Positions 27,293 through 36,559 of a stretch of DNA of 64,000 nucleotides are shown in pieces. The DNA is taken from positions 1 to 64,000 of the forward strand of contig NZ_PQSP01000001.1 of the NCBI RefSeq assembly GCF_003991585.1. Direction: 5' to 3'. The DNA comes from Saezia sanguinis (GTDB taxonomy: Bacteria; Pseudomonadota; Gammaproteobacteria; Burkholderiales; Burkholderiaceae_C). The notes beneath the pieces were generated by a model, which made no database searches, was not told the origin of the DNA, and worked only from the letters and a program-made list of their open reading frames with translations. Position 1 is the first letter of the stretch, and each line of letters opens with the position of its first letter. The position numbers were made by a program, and so were the translations under genes.

Positions 27293-28177
27293 GTGACTGA
27301 AAATAAGAGATCTCCATTCGTGTACGTTGACCCTGCTCTGTTCATTTTGTGTGTGGTCACGGTACTGGTTGGCTACAAGGCCTGGGGGTATTTCCATATC
27401 CAAAATCCGATGGTTGCCAATGCGCTGCTGGGCGGTGCTGTGGCTGCATTCGGAACGACGATCGGAACCTTGCCGGTTTTGCTGGCACGCAGCCTGTCTG
27501 TTCGCACACAGGATACCATGCTGGGGTTTGCCGCAGGGGTGATGCTGGCGGCATGTTCTTTTTCTTTGATCATTCCGGGCATTGATGCGGCCCGCAGCCA
27601 GGGGGTGGGCGCCTGGGGTTCAGGGTTTATTGTTGCCGGCAGTATCATGCTGGGTGCCGGGCTGATGTTTCTGATTGAGCGTTTTGTACCGCATGAGCAC
27701 TTTATCAAAGGGGTGGAAGGCCAGCAGGCGTTGCTGATCCGGCGCACCTGGCTGTTTGTTTTTGCCATTGCTTTGCACAATGTCCCTGAAGGGCTGGCCA
27801 TTGGTGTCGGGTTTGGCGGGACAGATCAGTTGCGTGCATCGGCGCTGGCCGCAGGGATTGCCATACAGGATATTCCGGAAGGGCTGGTTGTTGCCGTGGC
27901 GCTGGTTGGGGCCGGTTATAAGCGCAGCAGCGCGGTGTTGCTGGGGATTGTTTCAGGGCTGATCGAGCCCATTGCGGCTGTATTGGGCGCGCTTGTCATT
28001 AATTTGTCTACCATCCTGCTGCCGTGGGGGCTGGGGTTTGCCGCTGGTGCCATGCTGTTTGTTGTTAGCCACGAAATGATTCCGGAATCGCACCGCAAAG
28101 GACATGAGGCTTATGCCACAGGGGGGCTGATCATTGGTTTTGTGATCATGATGCTGCTGGATACGGTGCTGGCCTGA
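27293..28177 (+). CDS. ZIP-family divalent metal transporter
   Basis: About 294 residues from GTG 27293, chosen for GGAGGT at 27283-27288; an earlier GTG at 27281 lacks a ribosome-binding site. Eight membrane segments. The metal-path motifs are clear: HNVPEGLAIGVGFGG in TM4, IQDIPEGLVVAVAL in TM5, and HEMIPESH later. The TM4-5 pattern H-N-x-P-E-G places it in the ZIP family (GufA/ZupT-like) that imports zinc, iron or manganese. The His-rich loop common in ZIPs is reduced to PHEHF. A strong terminator follows. Confidence 0.92.
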   Translation: MTENKRSPFVYVDPALFILCVVTVLVGYKAWGYFHIQNPMVANALLGGAVAAFGTTIGTLPVLLARSLSVRTQDTMLGFAAGVMLAACSFSLIIPGIDAARSQGVGAWGSGFIVAGSIMLGAGLMFLIERFVPHEHFIKGVEGQQALLIRRTWLFVFAIALHNVPEGLAIGVGFGGTDQLRASALAAGIAIQDIPEGLVVAVALVGAGYKRSSAVLLGIVSGLIEPIAAVLGALVINLSTILLPWGLGFAAGAMLFVVSHEMIPESHRKGHEAYATGGLIIGFVIMMLLDTVLA

Positions 28178-28227
28178 CCTGATGGGGATTCTGATCCATT
28201 CTATTAACCACCGCTTTCCATCAGCAT

Positions 28228-28264
28228 AAAGAGGCGCCGCATGGTGTCAATGCGGCGCCTCTTT
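28228..28264. terminator. Strong bidirectional terminator
   Basis: AAAGAGGCGCCGCAT and ATGCGGCGCCTCTTT form a perfect 15-bp stem with loop GGTGTCA, between the convergent ZIP and zinc-ribbon genes. Confidence 0.95.
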
Positions 28265-28296
28265 GTATTTGAGATTGACTGTAGAAGAAAAAAGAA

Positions 28297-28479
28297 TCAG
28301 TGATGGTTGCAGTTGGTGCAGTCGCCGCCGCAGGTACACGCCTTTTTAATCGTGTCTAGGCTGACTTTGACGCTTTGCCCGCAATGAGGGCATTGAACTG
28401 CCGGATTTGCTCTTACTTGAGCCAAGTTTTCCTCCCATGTGTGATTGCATTTGGGACATGTTGCTTCAACCTTTTTCAT
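28297..28479 (-). CDS. Small zinc-ribbon protein
   Basis: The protein has 60 residues from the ATG at 28479, with AAGGAG upstream. CPKC (8-11) and CPHC (31-34) make one zinc ribbon. The C-terminus CTCGGDCTNCNHH adds four cysteines and two histidines, enough for a second metal site. Probably cytoplasmic. Function unknown; it converges on the ZIP transporter gene. Confidence 0.75.
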   Translation of the reverse strand: MKKVEATCPKCNHTWEENLAQVRANPAVQCPHCGQSVKVSLDTIKKACTCGGDCTNCNHH

Positions 28480-28788
28480 TTGAAACTCCTTCGTGCTTTT
28501 CCACAAATTTAAGATGAGCCAGCTGGTCGCGGCATCAGCCGGAGGCCTGTTTCCGTTATCCGATCCAATCGGGAGGTATGCTTGGACGAATGATTGTGCC
28601 CCGATAAGGGCTGCATAGTTGCAAACGGCATTAATGCGTAGATCAAACTGGGTACATGCGTGATTTAATCACGTTTGTTCAGGCAAAAGGGGTTTTCAAA
28701 GTGAAAATCTGGTCTAACCAGAAAAGGGCGTATTTAGCTGTGTTTTAGCGATGTTTCAGCATGTTTTGAGCCGATAAGGGTATTTTTA
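28480..28788. other. Gap with no recognised feature
   Basis: About 310 bases between the zinc-ribbon gene and the DUF445 gene stop. I see no gene, stem-loop with T-run, or repeat. Confidence 0.4.
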
Positions 28789-30009
28789 TCAGGCGAGCAA
28801 TTGAGTTACCGTATGAATGGTCAGCCCGACCAGACCACCGACCAGTGTTCCGTTGATGCGGATAAACTGCAGGTCGCGTCCGACGTATTTTTCAATGCCG
28901 CTGCTCATTTCTTCAGGTGTCCAGGCATTGACGGTATTGACAATATACTGCCGGATGGTGGAGCGGTAACGGGCAATCCACTGCGGTACCAGCGTAAATA
29001 TTTTCTGGTTTAACCATTGCCGGGTTTCGTCGCTGGCCTGCAACTGGCGTGCAATGGTTTGTATGCCTTGTTCCAGGTGGTTCTGGGTTATCGGGTAGGG
29101 CTTGGCACAATCGTCTTTGATCCATTGAATGAGGCTGTCCCAGCTCTGTTCCAGTGCCTGGCTGAGTGCAGGCTGCTGGGCCAGTTGCTGCTGAAATGTG
29201 CGGATACGCTGATGGTAGTCCGGACTGTCTTTCAAACCATCGATCAGGTGGCGGATGAAATGGTCAAACCGCTGTCTGAAGGGGTGCTCTGTATTTTGTG
29301 CCATTTCCTCCATCAGGTGGGCCACGGTGGCCACAATTTTCCGGGTGGCATATTTGCCGGCCGCAGCGTCCAGTCCGATGTAGCGCAGGTAGCGGACTTC
29401 AGTAGCCACCTGGCTGGCGATGTGGTCACGAATTTCTTCGTCTGTCAGCAGCTTGCCCAGTTGCATGACGGCCTGGTCCAGAATTCGCTGATGCGAACCT
29501 TCCTGAGCAATGATGGTCAGCAGGGCACTGCCGGTGCGGGTCAGGTCTGCTGACTGAATCGCGTTGAGTACATTGGTTTTGACGTAGGTGCGCAGCTGTT
29601 CACTGGCCAGTACCGGCACCAGGTGTTCAATGCTTTTGCACAACTGCCCGGCCACTTTGCGTGCATTGGTGGGCTGTGAAAGCCAGCGTGCGACAATGCG
29701 CACAGGGTCGCCTATGCCCAGGTGCTTGGCGATTTGCTCGGTATCAATGAATTTATTGCACAAAAAGTCAGCCAGCCGTTTGGCGATCCGTTCCCGGTTG
29801 GCCGGGATAACGGCGGTATGGGGGATGGGTATTCCCAGCGGGTGCCTGAACAGGGCAACCACGGCGAACCAGTCAGCAATGGCGCCAACCGTGCCGGCTT
29901 CGGCAAATGCCGCCACATAACCCCAGACTACAGAGCGGGGCTCCATCCATGTTGCCAGCACATACAGCAGTGCAACGGCAATCAGCATGAGTGTGGCGGT
30001 GCGTTTCAT
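28789..30009 (-). CDS. DUF445-family (YjiN-like) membrane protein
   Basis: The protein has 406 residues. TM1 near the start (TLMLIAVALLYVLATWM) and the signature GTVGAIADWFAVVALFRHPLGIPIPHTAVIP identify DUF445. A long helical, charged central part follows, and a C-terminal hydrophobic hairpin (INGTLVGGLVGLTIHTVTQLL) closes it, as in YjiN. It is an inner-membrane protein of unknown role, transcribed in the same direction as purM (gap 144 bases with a hairpin). Confidence 0.9.
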   Translation of the reverse strand: MKRTATLMLIAVALLYVLATWMEPRSVVWGYVAAFAEAGTVGAIADWFAVVALFRHPLGIPIPHTAVIPANRERIAKRLADFLCNKFIDTEQIAKHLGIGDPVRIVARWLSQPTNARKVAGQLCKSIEHLVPVLASEQLRTYVKTNVLNAIQSADLTRTGSALLTIIAQEGSHQRILDQAVMQLGKLLTDEEIRDHIASQVATEVRYLRYIGLDAAAGKYATRKIVATVAHLMEEMAQNTEHPFRQRFDHFIRHLIDGLKDSPDYHQRIRTFQQQLAQQPALSQALEQSWDSLIQWIKDDCAKPYPITQNHLEQGIQTIARQLQASDETRQWLNQKIFTLVPQWIARYRSTIRQYIVNTVNAWTPEEMSSGIEKYVGRDLQFIRINGTLVGGLVGLTIHTVTQLLA

Positions 30010-30091
30010 TTTGAGTCAGTATGGTGTTATCGGCAGCAGTCCCATTTTTCTGCGCTAAATGGGTTGATACAGGATACTAACGCATTTTGAA

Positions 30092-30114
30092 GGGAGACGG
30101 TGTTACCGTCTCCC
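30092..30114 (-). terminator. Stem-loop after purM
   Basis: GGGAGACGG and CCGTCTCCC form a perfect 9-bp stem with loop TGTTA, 40 bases after the purM stop. There is no T-run, so it may act as a weak terminator or 3' stabiliser. Confidence 0.55.
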
Positions 30115-30153
30115 GTGTGCATCAAGCGAATCGGGTCTCAGGAAATGTCCGTT

Positions 30154-31194
30154 TTATACCACTGAAACGGTACTGCCTGCCGCTGGAGCGTTGGTAATGC
30201 TCCCGATCTGGTAAACGGTTTCACCGTGTTCACGCAGCGTTGCCGTGACAGACTCTGCAGCGCTGGCGGCTACCACAATGGCCATGCCGATGCCGGCGTT
30301 GAAGGTGCGGAAGAACTCATGGTCGTCGAGGTTGGCGGTTTGCTGCAACCAGGCAAACAGCTCGCTTTGGGGCCAGCTGCCTTTGCGCAACTGCGCACCC
30401 ATACCCTGCGGGAACACGCGGGGCAGGTTTTCAATCAGTCCGCCTCCGGTGATATGGGCCATGGCCTTGATCTGTGGTACCGGGTGTTTGGCCAGCGCTG
30501 CGAGCACAGACTTGACATACAGGCGGGTCGGGGCCATGACGGCCTCTTTGAACGGCTTGCCGTCAAGCTGTTGCGGCAGGTTGTTTGCAGCCCGCTCGAT
30601 GATTTTACGCACCAGGCTGAAACCATTGGAATGTACGCCGTTGGATGCCAGCCCCAGTATCACATCTCCGGGCTGAACATGCTGGCCGGTGATGATTTTG
30701 GATTTTTCCACCACGCCCACAGCAAACCCGGCCAGATCGTACTCGCCTTCAGGGTACATGCCGGGCATTTCAGCGGTTTCGCCACCGATCAGGGCGCAGC
30801 CGGAGAGCTCACAGCCCTGTGCAATGCCTTTGATGACTGCGGCGGCCGTGTCCACGTCCAGCTTGCCGCAGGCAAAATAATCGAGGAAAAACAAGGGTTC
30901 TGCGCCTTGCACCAGCACATCGTTGACGCTCATGGCGACCAGGTCAATGCCGACCGTGTCGTGCATCTGCCACTCAAAGGCCAGCCGCAGTTTGGTCCCC
31001 ACGCCGTCCGTACCTGAGACCAGTACCGGTTCCTGATAGCGTTTGGGAATTTCGAACAGCGCGCCAAAGCCGCCAATACCGCCGAGCACACCCTCGCGCA
31101 ACGTCTTTTTGGCAAAAGGTTTGATGCGCTCAACCAGGGCATCACCGGCATCAATATCGACACCGGCATCTTTGTAAGATAATGTAGAGGTCAT
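30154..31194 (-). CDS. purM: Phosphoribosylformylglycinamidine cyclo-ligase
   Basis: The protein has 346 residues from the ATG at 31194, chosen because the family starts just before [13 protein letters not shown]. Typical stretches are [68 protein letters not shown] and [16 protein letters not shown]. It closes the imidazole ring of AIR in purine synthesis with ATP. It is divergent from hda across 276 bases. In many relatives a permease gene lies between purM and hda; it is absent here. Confidence 0.97.
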   Translation of the reverse strand: MTSTLSYKDAGVDIDAGDALVERIKPFAKKTLREGVLGGIGGFGALFEIPKRYQEPVLVSGTDGVGTKLRLAFEWQMHDTVGIDLVAMSVNDVLVQGAEPLFFLDYFACGKLDVDTAAAVIKGIAQGCELSGCALIGGETAEMPGMYPEGEYDLAGFAVGVVEKSKIITGQHVQPGDVILGLASNGVHSNGFSLVRKIIERAANNLPQQLDGKPFKEAVMAPTRLYVKSVLAALAKHPVPQIKAMAHITGGGLIENLPRVFPQGMGAQLRKGSWPQSELFAWLQQTANLDDHEFFRTFNAGIGMAIVVAASAAESVTATLREHGETVYQIGSITNAPAAGSTVSVV

Positions 31195-31470
31195 AAGGTC
31201 AACGTGTTTCGTATTGGGGGTAAAACCAGAGGCGCCCACTTAAAAGCAACCACAGACAGCCCCCCATTTTATCGGGGCTTGGAAGTTTTGGAAGGCATCC
31301 CCTAAAATATCAACCGAAATCGCATAGCGCTGCCTTTTGTTCCCTTTTAAAACTTATGCGAAACCGGCCCGGCTGTAACGCATGGCCTTTTTGATCAACT
31401 TTTTGAAAGTTGTGGTGTTGTTATTTTTGGCCGATACCCGGGTTGCCTATAAAGAGATACCGCTGTTTAC

Positions 31471-32175
31471 ATGAAGCAACTGCCACTGGCACTTCCTACC
31501 TACTCAGGTCCCAGTCTGGATAATTATGTTCCGGGCGCCAACCTGGATTGCCTGCTTTATTTGCAGGATGCCATGGCGCAGATTGATACCCAGGTGCCTG
31601 CGCCGACCTATCTGTGGGGGGAGCGGGGGTGCGGAAAGACGCATTTGTTGAAATCAGTCGCCTCTGCCGTAGAGCAGCGCGGTGGATGCTGCGGCTGGCT
31701 GACGCCTAAACAGATCATCAGCGAATTTGACCCGCGCTGGGCGGTGGTGCTGATGGATGACTGTGAGCAGTTGAGTGAGCGGCACCAGGCGGCAGCGTTT
31801 CGGGTGTTTATTGATGCACAGTCTTTCGGCGCCTGGGTGGTGGCTGCGGGTGCGGTGCCGCCGGTAGACCTGTCGGTACGGGAAGATTTGCGTACCCGTT
31901 TGGGCTGGGGGCATATTTTTGCCTTGAAAAGGCTGACCGATGAAGAACTGCAGGCGGCGCTGTGGCAGGCGTTCCATTCGCGCGGGCTGGTGTTAAGCCA
32001 GGAGGTTCAGGACTATCTGCTGCATCACTTTTCCCGCGACATGACGTCACTGATGTTTTTGATGGAGCAAATGGATCAATACGCTCTGGCTTCCAAGCGT
32101 GCTGTGACGGTTCCGCTCATTAAAAGTATGCTCAGCGATAATGAGCCTGTGCCAAAGAACAGGCCAGACATTTGA
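31471..32175 (+). CDS. hda: DnaA regulatory inactivator Hda
   Basis: The protein has 234 residues. QLPLAL at 3-8 is the beta-clamp-binding motif. A DnaA-like AAA+ domain follows, with Walker A GERGCGKT (50-57), Walker B AVVLMDDCEQL, and sensor-type stretch SVREDLRTRLGWGHIFALKRL. There is no DNA-binding domain, so it is not DnaA. With the clamp it stimulates ATP hydrolysis by DnaA after initiation. It is the first gene of hda-HAD-pcnB-folK. Confidence 0.96.
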   Translation: MKQLPLALPTYSGPSLDNYVPGANLDCLLYLQDAMAQIDTQVPAPTYLWGERGCGKTHLLKSVASAVEQRGGCCGWLTPKQIISEFDPRWAVVLMDDCEQLSERHQAAAFRVFIDAQSFGAWVVAAGAVPPVDLSVREDLRTRLGWGHIFALKRLTDEELQAALWQAFHSRGLVLSQEVQDYLLHHFSRDMTSLMFLMEQMDQYALASKRAVTVPLIKSMLSDNEPVPKNRPDI

Positions 32176-32196
32176 TTTTTATATAGGAAAACAGTT

Positions 32197-32865
32197 TTGA
32201 AAATTGCGCTTTTTGATTTAGACAGCACGCTGCTGCCCATTGATTCAGACCATAGCTGGGGTGCTTTCACACAGCAGATCGGGTGGGTTGATGCACAGGT
32301 GTTTAAGCAGCAAAACGATGTGTTTTATCAGCAGTACAAAGAGCAGATACTCAATATTGATGAATACGTTGCTTTTACAACCCAGGCAATCCGCGCCAAA
32401 GGGATGCGTGAGGCGCTGAAAGCGCGTGTACAGTTCATGCAGCAGATGATCGAGCCGCATATTCTGCCGCAGGCGCGTGCCGTTGTAGACCAGCGCATGG
32501 ATGCAGGGTATGAGTGCATTCTGGTGACGGCGACCAACGACTTTGTAACGTCTCCCATTGCCCAGGCATTTGGTTTTAAACATTTGATTGCCACCACGCT
32601 GGAATACAATGCCCAAGGCGAGCTGACCGGCAATTATGTCGGGGTGCCATCGTTTCGTGAAGGAAAGGTCGAGCGCGTTGCCCAGTGGCTGCAAGAACGC
32701 GGGCACGACTGGCAGACGCTGGAAGACAGTGTTTTTTACAGCGATTCGATGAATGACTTTCCGCTGCTTTCTCAGGTCAGGCATCCTGTGGTGACCAATC
32801 CTGATAAACTGCTGGAAGCTGAGGCCAAGCAGCGTGGCTGGCCGATACTGAGGCTTTTTGAATGA
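32197..32865 (+). CDS. HAD-IB family phosphatase (SerB-like)
   Basis: The protein has 222 residues with a TTG start, supported by AGGAAA upstream and by the immediate KIALFDLDSTLLP motif. DLDST gives the catalytic aspartates; ILVTATNDFVTSPIA is motif II and FYSDSMNDFPLL is motif IV. The family covers phosphoserine phosphatase-like enzymes; members in this operon position in Burkholderiales have no assigned substrate I know of. The stop overlaps the pcnB start by four bases. Confidence 0.9.
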   Translation: MKIALFDLDSTLLPIDSDHSWGAFTQQIGWVDAQVFKQQNDVFYQQYKEQILNIDEYVAFTTQAIRAKGMREALKARVQFMQQMIEPHILPQARAVVDQRMDAGYECILVTATNDFVTSPIAQAFGFKHLIATTLEYNAQGELTGNYVGVPSFREGKVERVAQWLQERGHDWQTLEDSVFYSDSMNDFPLLSQVRHPVVTNPDKLLEAEAKQRGWPILRLFE

Positions 32866-34337
32866 TTAAAAATCTGATTGGAAAAATACTGGGCATGCCC
32901 AAGTCCTTTCTGGGCAAGCGGGTGGAGATTCCGCTTGAAAAGCATCGCATTGACGTGCACCAGGTGGACAAGCGTGCCAGCGAGGTGGTGAACACCCTGC
33001 GTGATCATGGCTATGACGCTTATATCGTCGGCGGTGCTGTGCGTGATCTGCTGCTGGGATTGCCACCCAAAGATTTTGACGTGGCTACCAATGCGACACC
33101 GGAGCAGGTCAAGGCGCTTTTCAGGCGCTCTTTTATTATTGGCCGGCGTTTTCGCATTGTGCATGTTGTATATGGGCGCGGGCGGGCGCATGAAGTGATT
33201 GAGGTGTCAACCTACCGGGCTTCGGTGGATATGTCCACGGCGCAGACGGTGCATGGCAATGAGCGCACGGCCAAGGCTGAGCTGGCTGATAAAAGCCTGG
33301 CGGTGGATGAAAGCGGGCGAGTGTTGCGCGACAACGTCTGGGGCTCGCAGGAGCAGGATGCGGCGCGCCGTGACTTCACGATCAACGCCATGTATTACGA
33401 CCCGATCAGGCAGGTGGTGGTGGATTATCACCATGGGTTTCAGGATGCCAAAAAGCACATTCTGCGCATGATTGGTGATGCTGCGGTGCGCTACCGTGAA
33501 GACCCGGTGCGGATTTTGCGGGTGGTGCGGTTTTCGGCCAAGTTGGCGCATTTAGGTTTTACGATTGATGAAAAGACACGTATGCCTATTCAAGACTGTA
33601 TTTCATTGCTCAAAAATATTCCTGCATCGCGCATGTTTGACGAAATGATCAAACTGCTGCAAACCGGGCATGCCCAGGCCAGCATTGAGGCGTTGCGCAA
33701 AGAAGGGCTGTTGAAGGTTTTCCCGATGCTGGACGGCCTGATCAAGGACGAAAAAAAATATCCTTTGGCCTGGCTGGCACTCGAAGATACGGATGAGCGT
33801 GTGGCCCAGGGCAAATCGGTTGCCCCCAGTTTCATGCTGGCCTGCTTGTTGTGGCCGGAGGTGAAAAAACACTGGGATAGTTTGATGGCTGCTGGCGAGC
33901 ATGAAGTTCCGGCCCTGCAGCACGCGATTGATGAAGTGTTTGAACGCCGTGTGGGCGATGTTTCCGGGCGCGGCAAACTGGGTGCCGATATGCGCGAGAT
34001 CTGGCTGATGCAGCCGCGCTTTGACCGGCGTACCGGAAAAACACCGTTCAGTCTGGTAAACCAGCCCCGTTTCCGAGCTGCATTTGATTTCATGCGGCTG
34101 CGTGCAGAAGTGGGCGAATACAATTCGGCTGTTGCGCATTGGTGGGAGGTGTTTGCCTCAGGCGATGAGCCGGTACGCCAGGAACTGATTCAGCAGGCAC
34201 GGGCCGAAAAAACCACGGGTGGCACTGCCACTGCGGCGGCCAATCCTGAGAAAAAGCGCCGCCGCCGGCGCAGGCCAAGCAAAGCATCGGCTGCCAAAGA
34301 AAATGCCGCGCCAGTGCCGAAGATACAGGTGTCATGA
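32862..34337 (+). CDS. pcnB: Poly(A) polymerase I
   Basis: The protein has 491 residues. The nucleotidyl-transferase motif GGAVRDLLLG (57-66) with DFD (71-73) gives catalytic carboxylates. RRDFTINAMYYDP and EDPVRILRVVRFSAKLAHLGF follow, as in PcnB rather than CCA-adding enzyme. The C-terminus is basic (KKRRRRRRPSKASAAKE), suited to RNA binding. It adds 3' A tails that speed RNA decay. Four-base overlaps join it to the HAD gene and folK. Confidence 0.97.
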   Translation: MIKNLIGKILGMPKSFLGKRVEIPLEKHRIDVHQVDKRASEVVNTLRDHGYDAYIVGGAVRDLLLGLPPKDFDVATNATPEQVKALFRRSFIIGRRFRIVHVVYGRGRAHEVIEVSTYRASVDMSTAQTVHGNERTAKAELADKSLAVDESGRVLRDNVWGSQEQDAARRDFTINAMYYDPIRQVVVDYHHGFQDAKKHILRMIGDAAVRYREDPVRILRVVRFSAKLAHLGFTIDEKTRMPIQDCISLLKNIPASRMFDEMIKLLQTGHAQASIEALRKEGLLKVFPMLDGLIKDEKKYPLAWLALEDTDERVAQGKSVAPSFMLACLLWPEVKKHWDSLMAAGEHEVPALQHAIDEVFERRVGDVSGRGKLGADMREIWLMQPRFDRRTGKTPFSLVNQPRFRAAFDFMRLRAEVGEYNSAVAHWWEVFASGDEPVRQELIQQARAEKTTGGTATAAANPEKKRRRRRRPSKASAAKENAAPVPKIQVS

Positions 34338-34861
34338 CAACGGTACAGGCCTGGATCGGGCTGGGGGCAAACCTGGGAGATGCCCAGGCGACACTGGAAG
34401 CTGCCTTGCAGGCGCTGAATGCCCTGCCTGAAACCCGCCTGCTCAGGCGGTCGTCTTTTTACCGCAGCGCCCCGGTGGATGCCGATGGCCCTGATTTCAT
34501 CAATGCCGTTGCATGCTGTGAAACGGCCATGGCCCCTTTAGACCTGCTGCATGAGATGCAGCGAATCGAGCTGGCGTATGGAAGGCAGAGGCCGTATTAC
34601 CATGCGCCCCGGACACTGGATCTGGATTTGCTGCTGTATGGCGACCAGACCATGCAAACGGCTGAATTGGTGTTGCCCCATCCGGCTATTGGCAAGCGGG
34701 CTTTTGTATTGCTGCCTTTGGCTGAGCTGGATATGGCTTTATGGATACCGGGGCAGGGGTACGTTAACGACCTGTTGCCTCAGGTGCAGGATCAGCGGAT
34801 TGAACGGCTGTCTGCCGTAGCAGGAACCAGTACAGACGGAATGTCAGGCGCTTCAGGCTGA
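34334..34861 (+). CDS. folK: Hydroxymethyl-dihydropterin pyrophosphokinase
   Basis: The protein has 175 residues. WIGLGANLGDAQATL starts the HPPK fold, YRSAPVDADGPDFINAVA is the pterin-binding stretch, and RPRTLDLDLL-type motif is APRTLDLDLLLYGDQ, then LVLPHPAIGKRAFVLLPLAEL. It transfers pyrophosphate from ATP to the pterin in folate synthesis. Its last 70 bases overlap the 3' end of the opposing YiiX-like gene. Confidence 0.96.
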   Translation: MTTVQAWIGLGANLGDAQATLEAALQALNALPETRLLRRSSFYRSAPVDADGPDFINAVACCETAMAPLDLLHEMQRIELAYGRQRPYYHAPRTLDLDLLLYGDQTMQTAELVLPHPAIGKRAFVLLPLAELDMALWIPGQGYVNDLLPQVQDQRIERLSAVAGTSTDGMSGASG

Positions 34862-35445
34862 ATTTCTGTATGCGCTGTATGCACGAGCAGTGGTGATGCC
34901 AGCAGCCCGCTGGGCAGCAGATAATGGCCGCTGATCATCGGGAGTTTTACCTGCGTGTAAACGGGTTGCAGATCGACGCCCGCAGCCAGCCATGCGTTTT
35001 CAATCAGGGTAGTGCAGTACAGGCCCGTTTCGACGACTGAAAATGGTTGGCCAAGATCTTGCAGCGCGGCGGCCACTGCCTGTTCATGCTGTTGGGGGGT
35101 GGCTTGTACCTGGTATATGGCGTATTGCAATGAACGTTCAGGCGCAATGAAAAATGCCAGATCATCTATCACAACCGCATTGCCGCGGCCGGGCACTTCT
35201 TCCGGTGTGGCGTGAATAACCTGCCATGCGCCGGGTTGGCCGATGATCATGCCGACATGGCTGAAAAGGCCACGGTCAGCAAGCCGTACCAAGTCGCTGA
35301 CCGGTTCATTGCCTTCTCTGAAAATCAGATCCCCCGCCTGCCATGTTTCCTGCGCATAGCCGGCTTTAGGCAGACAGAGCAGGCAGAAAAGGCCTGCGAT
35401 CAGCAGGCCAAATGACTGGCAGAGTTTTTTCAAATAGCATGGCAT
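34792..35445 (-). CDS. YiiX-like permuted papain-fold (NlpC/P60-type) exported protein
   Basis: The protein has 217 residues. A signal peptide spans about 1-31 (LLIAGLFCLLCLPKAGYA). AGDLIFREG and FSHVGMIIGQPGAWQVIHATPEE carry the catalytic His, and GLYCTTLIENAWLAAGV carries the Cys, in the permuted order of the YaeF/YiiX family (PF05708). These are predicted amidases acting on peptidoglycan or lipid substrates. The C-terminal tail overlaps folK tail to tail by 70 bases. Confidence 0.82.
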   Translation of the reverse strand: MPCYLKKLCQSFGLLIAGLFCLLCLPKAGYAQETWQAGDLIFREGNEPVSDLVRLADRGLFSHVGMIIGQPGAWQVIHATPEEVPGRGNAVVIDDLAFFIAPERSLQYAIYQVQATPQQHEQAVAAALQDLGQPFSVVETGLYCTTLIENAWLAAGVDLQPVYTQVKLPMISGHYLLPSGLLASPLLVHTAHTEIQPEAPDIPSVLVPATADSRSIR

Positions 35446-35467
35446 TTGAAAAAATGCCCCTTAACCT

Positions 35468-35869
35468 TTATTTCATGCTGATTTTCCAGTCGCTGCCGAC
35501 TTTGATCAGGTTCATGGTTTCTGTTTTTGTGGTGCCGTTACCGAAGGTAAGCGTCAAGGTCACCTCGGCAGTCTTGCCATCAGAAGCCACGGATTTGTTG
35601 GTGACGTCAACCGATTTAAGGCCGCCCATCTGGTCAAACTGATTTTTCAGCTCATCAAAAATCATTTTCAACTTGCTGTTAGCCATGGACAGCTCTTGTG
35701 CAGATACCGATGACAGGTCCAGCATGGCAATGGCTTCGTCAGACTTTCCGCTGGCAATAGAGGTGTAAAAGCCTTTGGCAACATCTGCCTCGCTTTTACC
35801 ACCGCAGGCGCTCAGTACAAATGCGCTGCAGAACAAAGCCAGAAAAAGTTTCAAAAAATGCAGTTTCAT
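35468..35869 (-). CDS. DUF4878-like lipoprotein A
   Basis: The protein has 133 residues. The signal peptide ends in the lipobox LSAC, giving Cys22. The mature part has the NTF2-like DUF4878 layout: ADVAKGFYTSIASGKSDEAIAMLD, then a strand-rich end with KTAEVTLTLTFGNG and LIKVGSDWKI. A paralogue follows upstream (35962-36363). Function unknown; 22 bases from the YiiX-like gene and on the same strand. Confidence 0.82.
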   Translation of the reverse strand: MKLHFLKLFLALFCSAFVLSACGGKSEADVAKGFYTSIASGKSDEAIAMLDLSSVSAQELSMANSKLKMIFDELKNQFDQMGGLKSVDVTNKSVASDGKTAEVTLTLTFGNGTTKTETMNLIKVGSDWKISMK

Positions 35870-35961
35870 AAGGGTTCCTTTTGTGGTGGGATTGAATAAA
35901 AATGAAATCGTGAGTCAGGTAAACATGAATTGTTTCTAAATGCAGCTTGGCTCCAGACAAG

Positions 35962-36363
35962 TCAGGTGATTTTCCAGCCTGTATCTGTTTTAATCAACTG
36001 CATGTGGTCATTTTTGCTGGACCCGTCGCCAAAATGAATCAGCAAGTCCAGATTAACCTTGCGGCCGTCATCCTGTGCTGTCTGGTCAATAATTTCAACG
36101 CGCTCAATACCGCCTTGAGCATTAATTTCTTTACTGATTTCAGCGACCAGCAAAATCAGCTTGCTTTGCAGCAGGGGAGCCTCTTCTTCAGACAGGTCAG
36201 ATAGGTCAAACATGGCAAATACTTCATCAGCCTTGTTATCTGCCATGTTCTGGTAAAAGCGTGAGGCGAACTTTAATGGGGTTTCCTGATTCACATAACC
36301 GATACAGCCCGTGATAAAAAAGGCTGTGATCAAAAAGCTTATAAACAGACGACACAATTTCAT
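35962..36363 (-). CDS. DUF4878-like lipoprotein B (paralogue)
   Basis: The protein has 133 residues, the same length as its neighbour. The lipobox is ITGC. FASRFYQNMADNKADEVFAMFDLSDLSEEE and the end MQLIKTDTGWKIT line up with lipoprotein A (FYTSIASGKSDEAIAMLDLSSVS; MNLIKVGSDWKI). Identity is low to moderate, so the duplication is old. No function is known. Confidence 0.8.
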   Translation of the reverse strand: MKLCRLFISFLITAFFITGCIGYVNQETPLKFASRFYQNMADNKADEVFAMFDLSDLSEEEAPLLQSKLILLVAEISKEINAQGGIERVEIIDQTAQDDGRKVNLDLLIHFGDGSSKNDHMQLIKTDTGWKIT

Positions 36364-36559
36364 ATAAGTGTTGCAGGTAAATGGGCTTACAATTTATGCT
36401 TTAATTAATTGAGCAATTTTAGAGGAGATTTCAGTTTGACCCTAGTGTAGCAGATGATTGCTATCCAATGATAATATCAGAAGAGTCACTGGGGCCTGTT
36501 GTTCCTGAATGAACCGGCGCGCGCTGTTATTTGAAACGAAACCATAAAGAGGGGTGATT

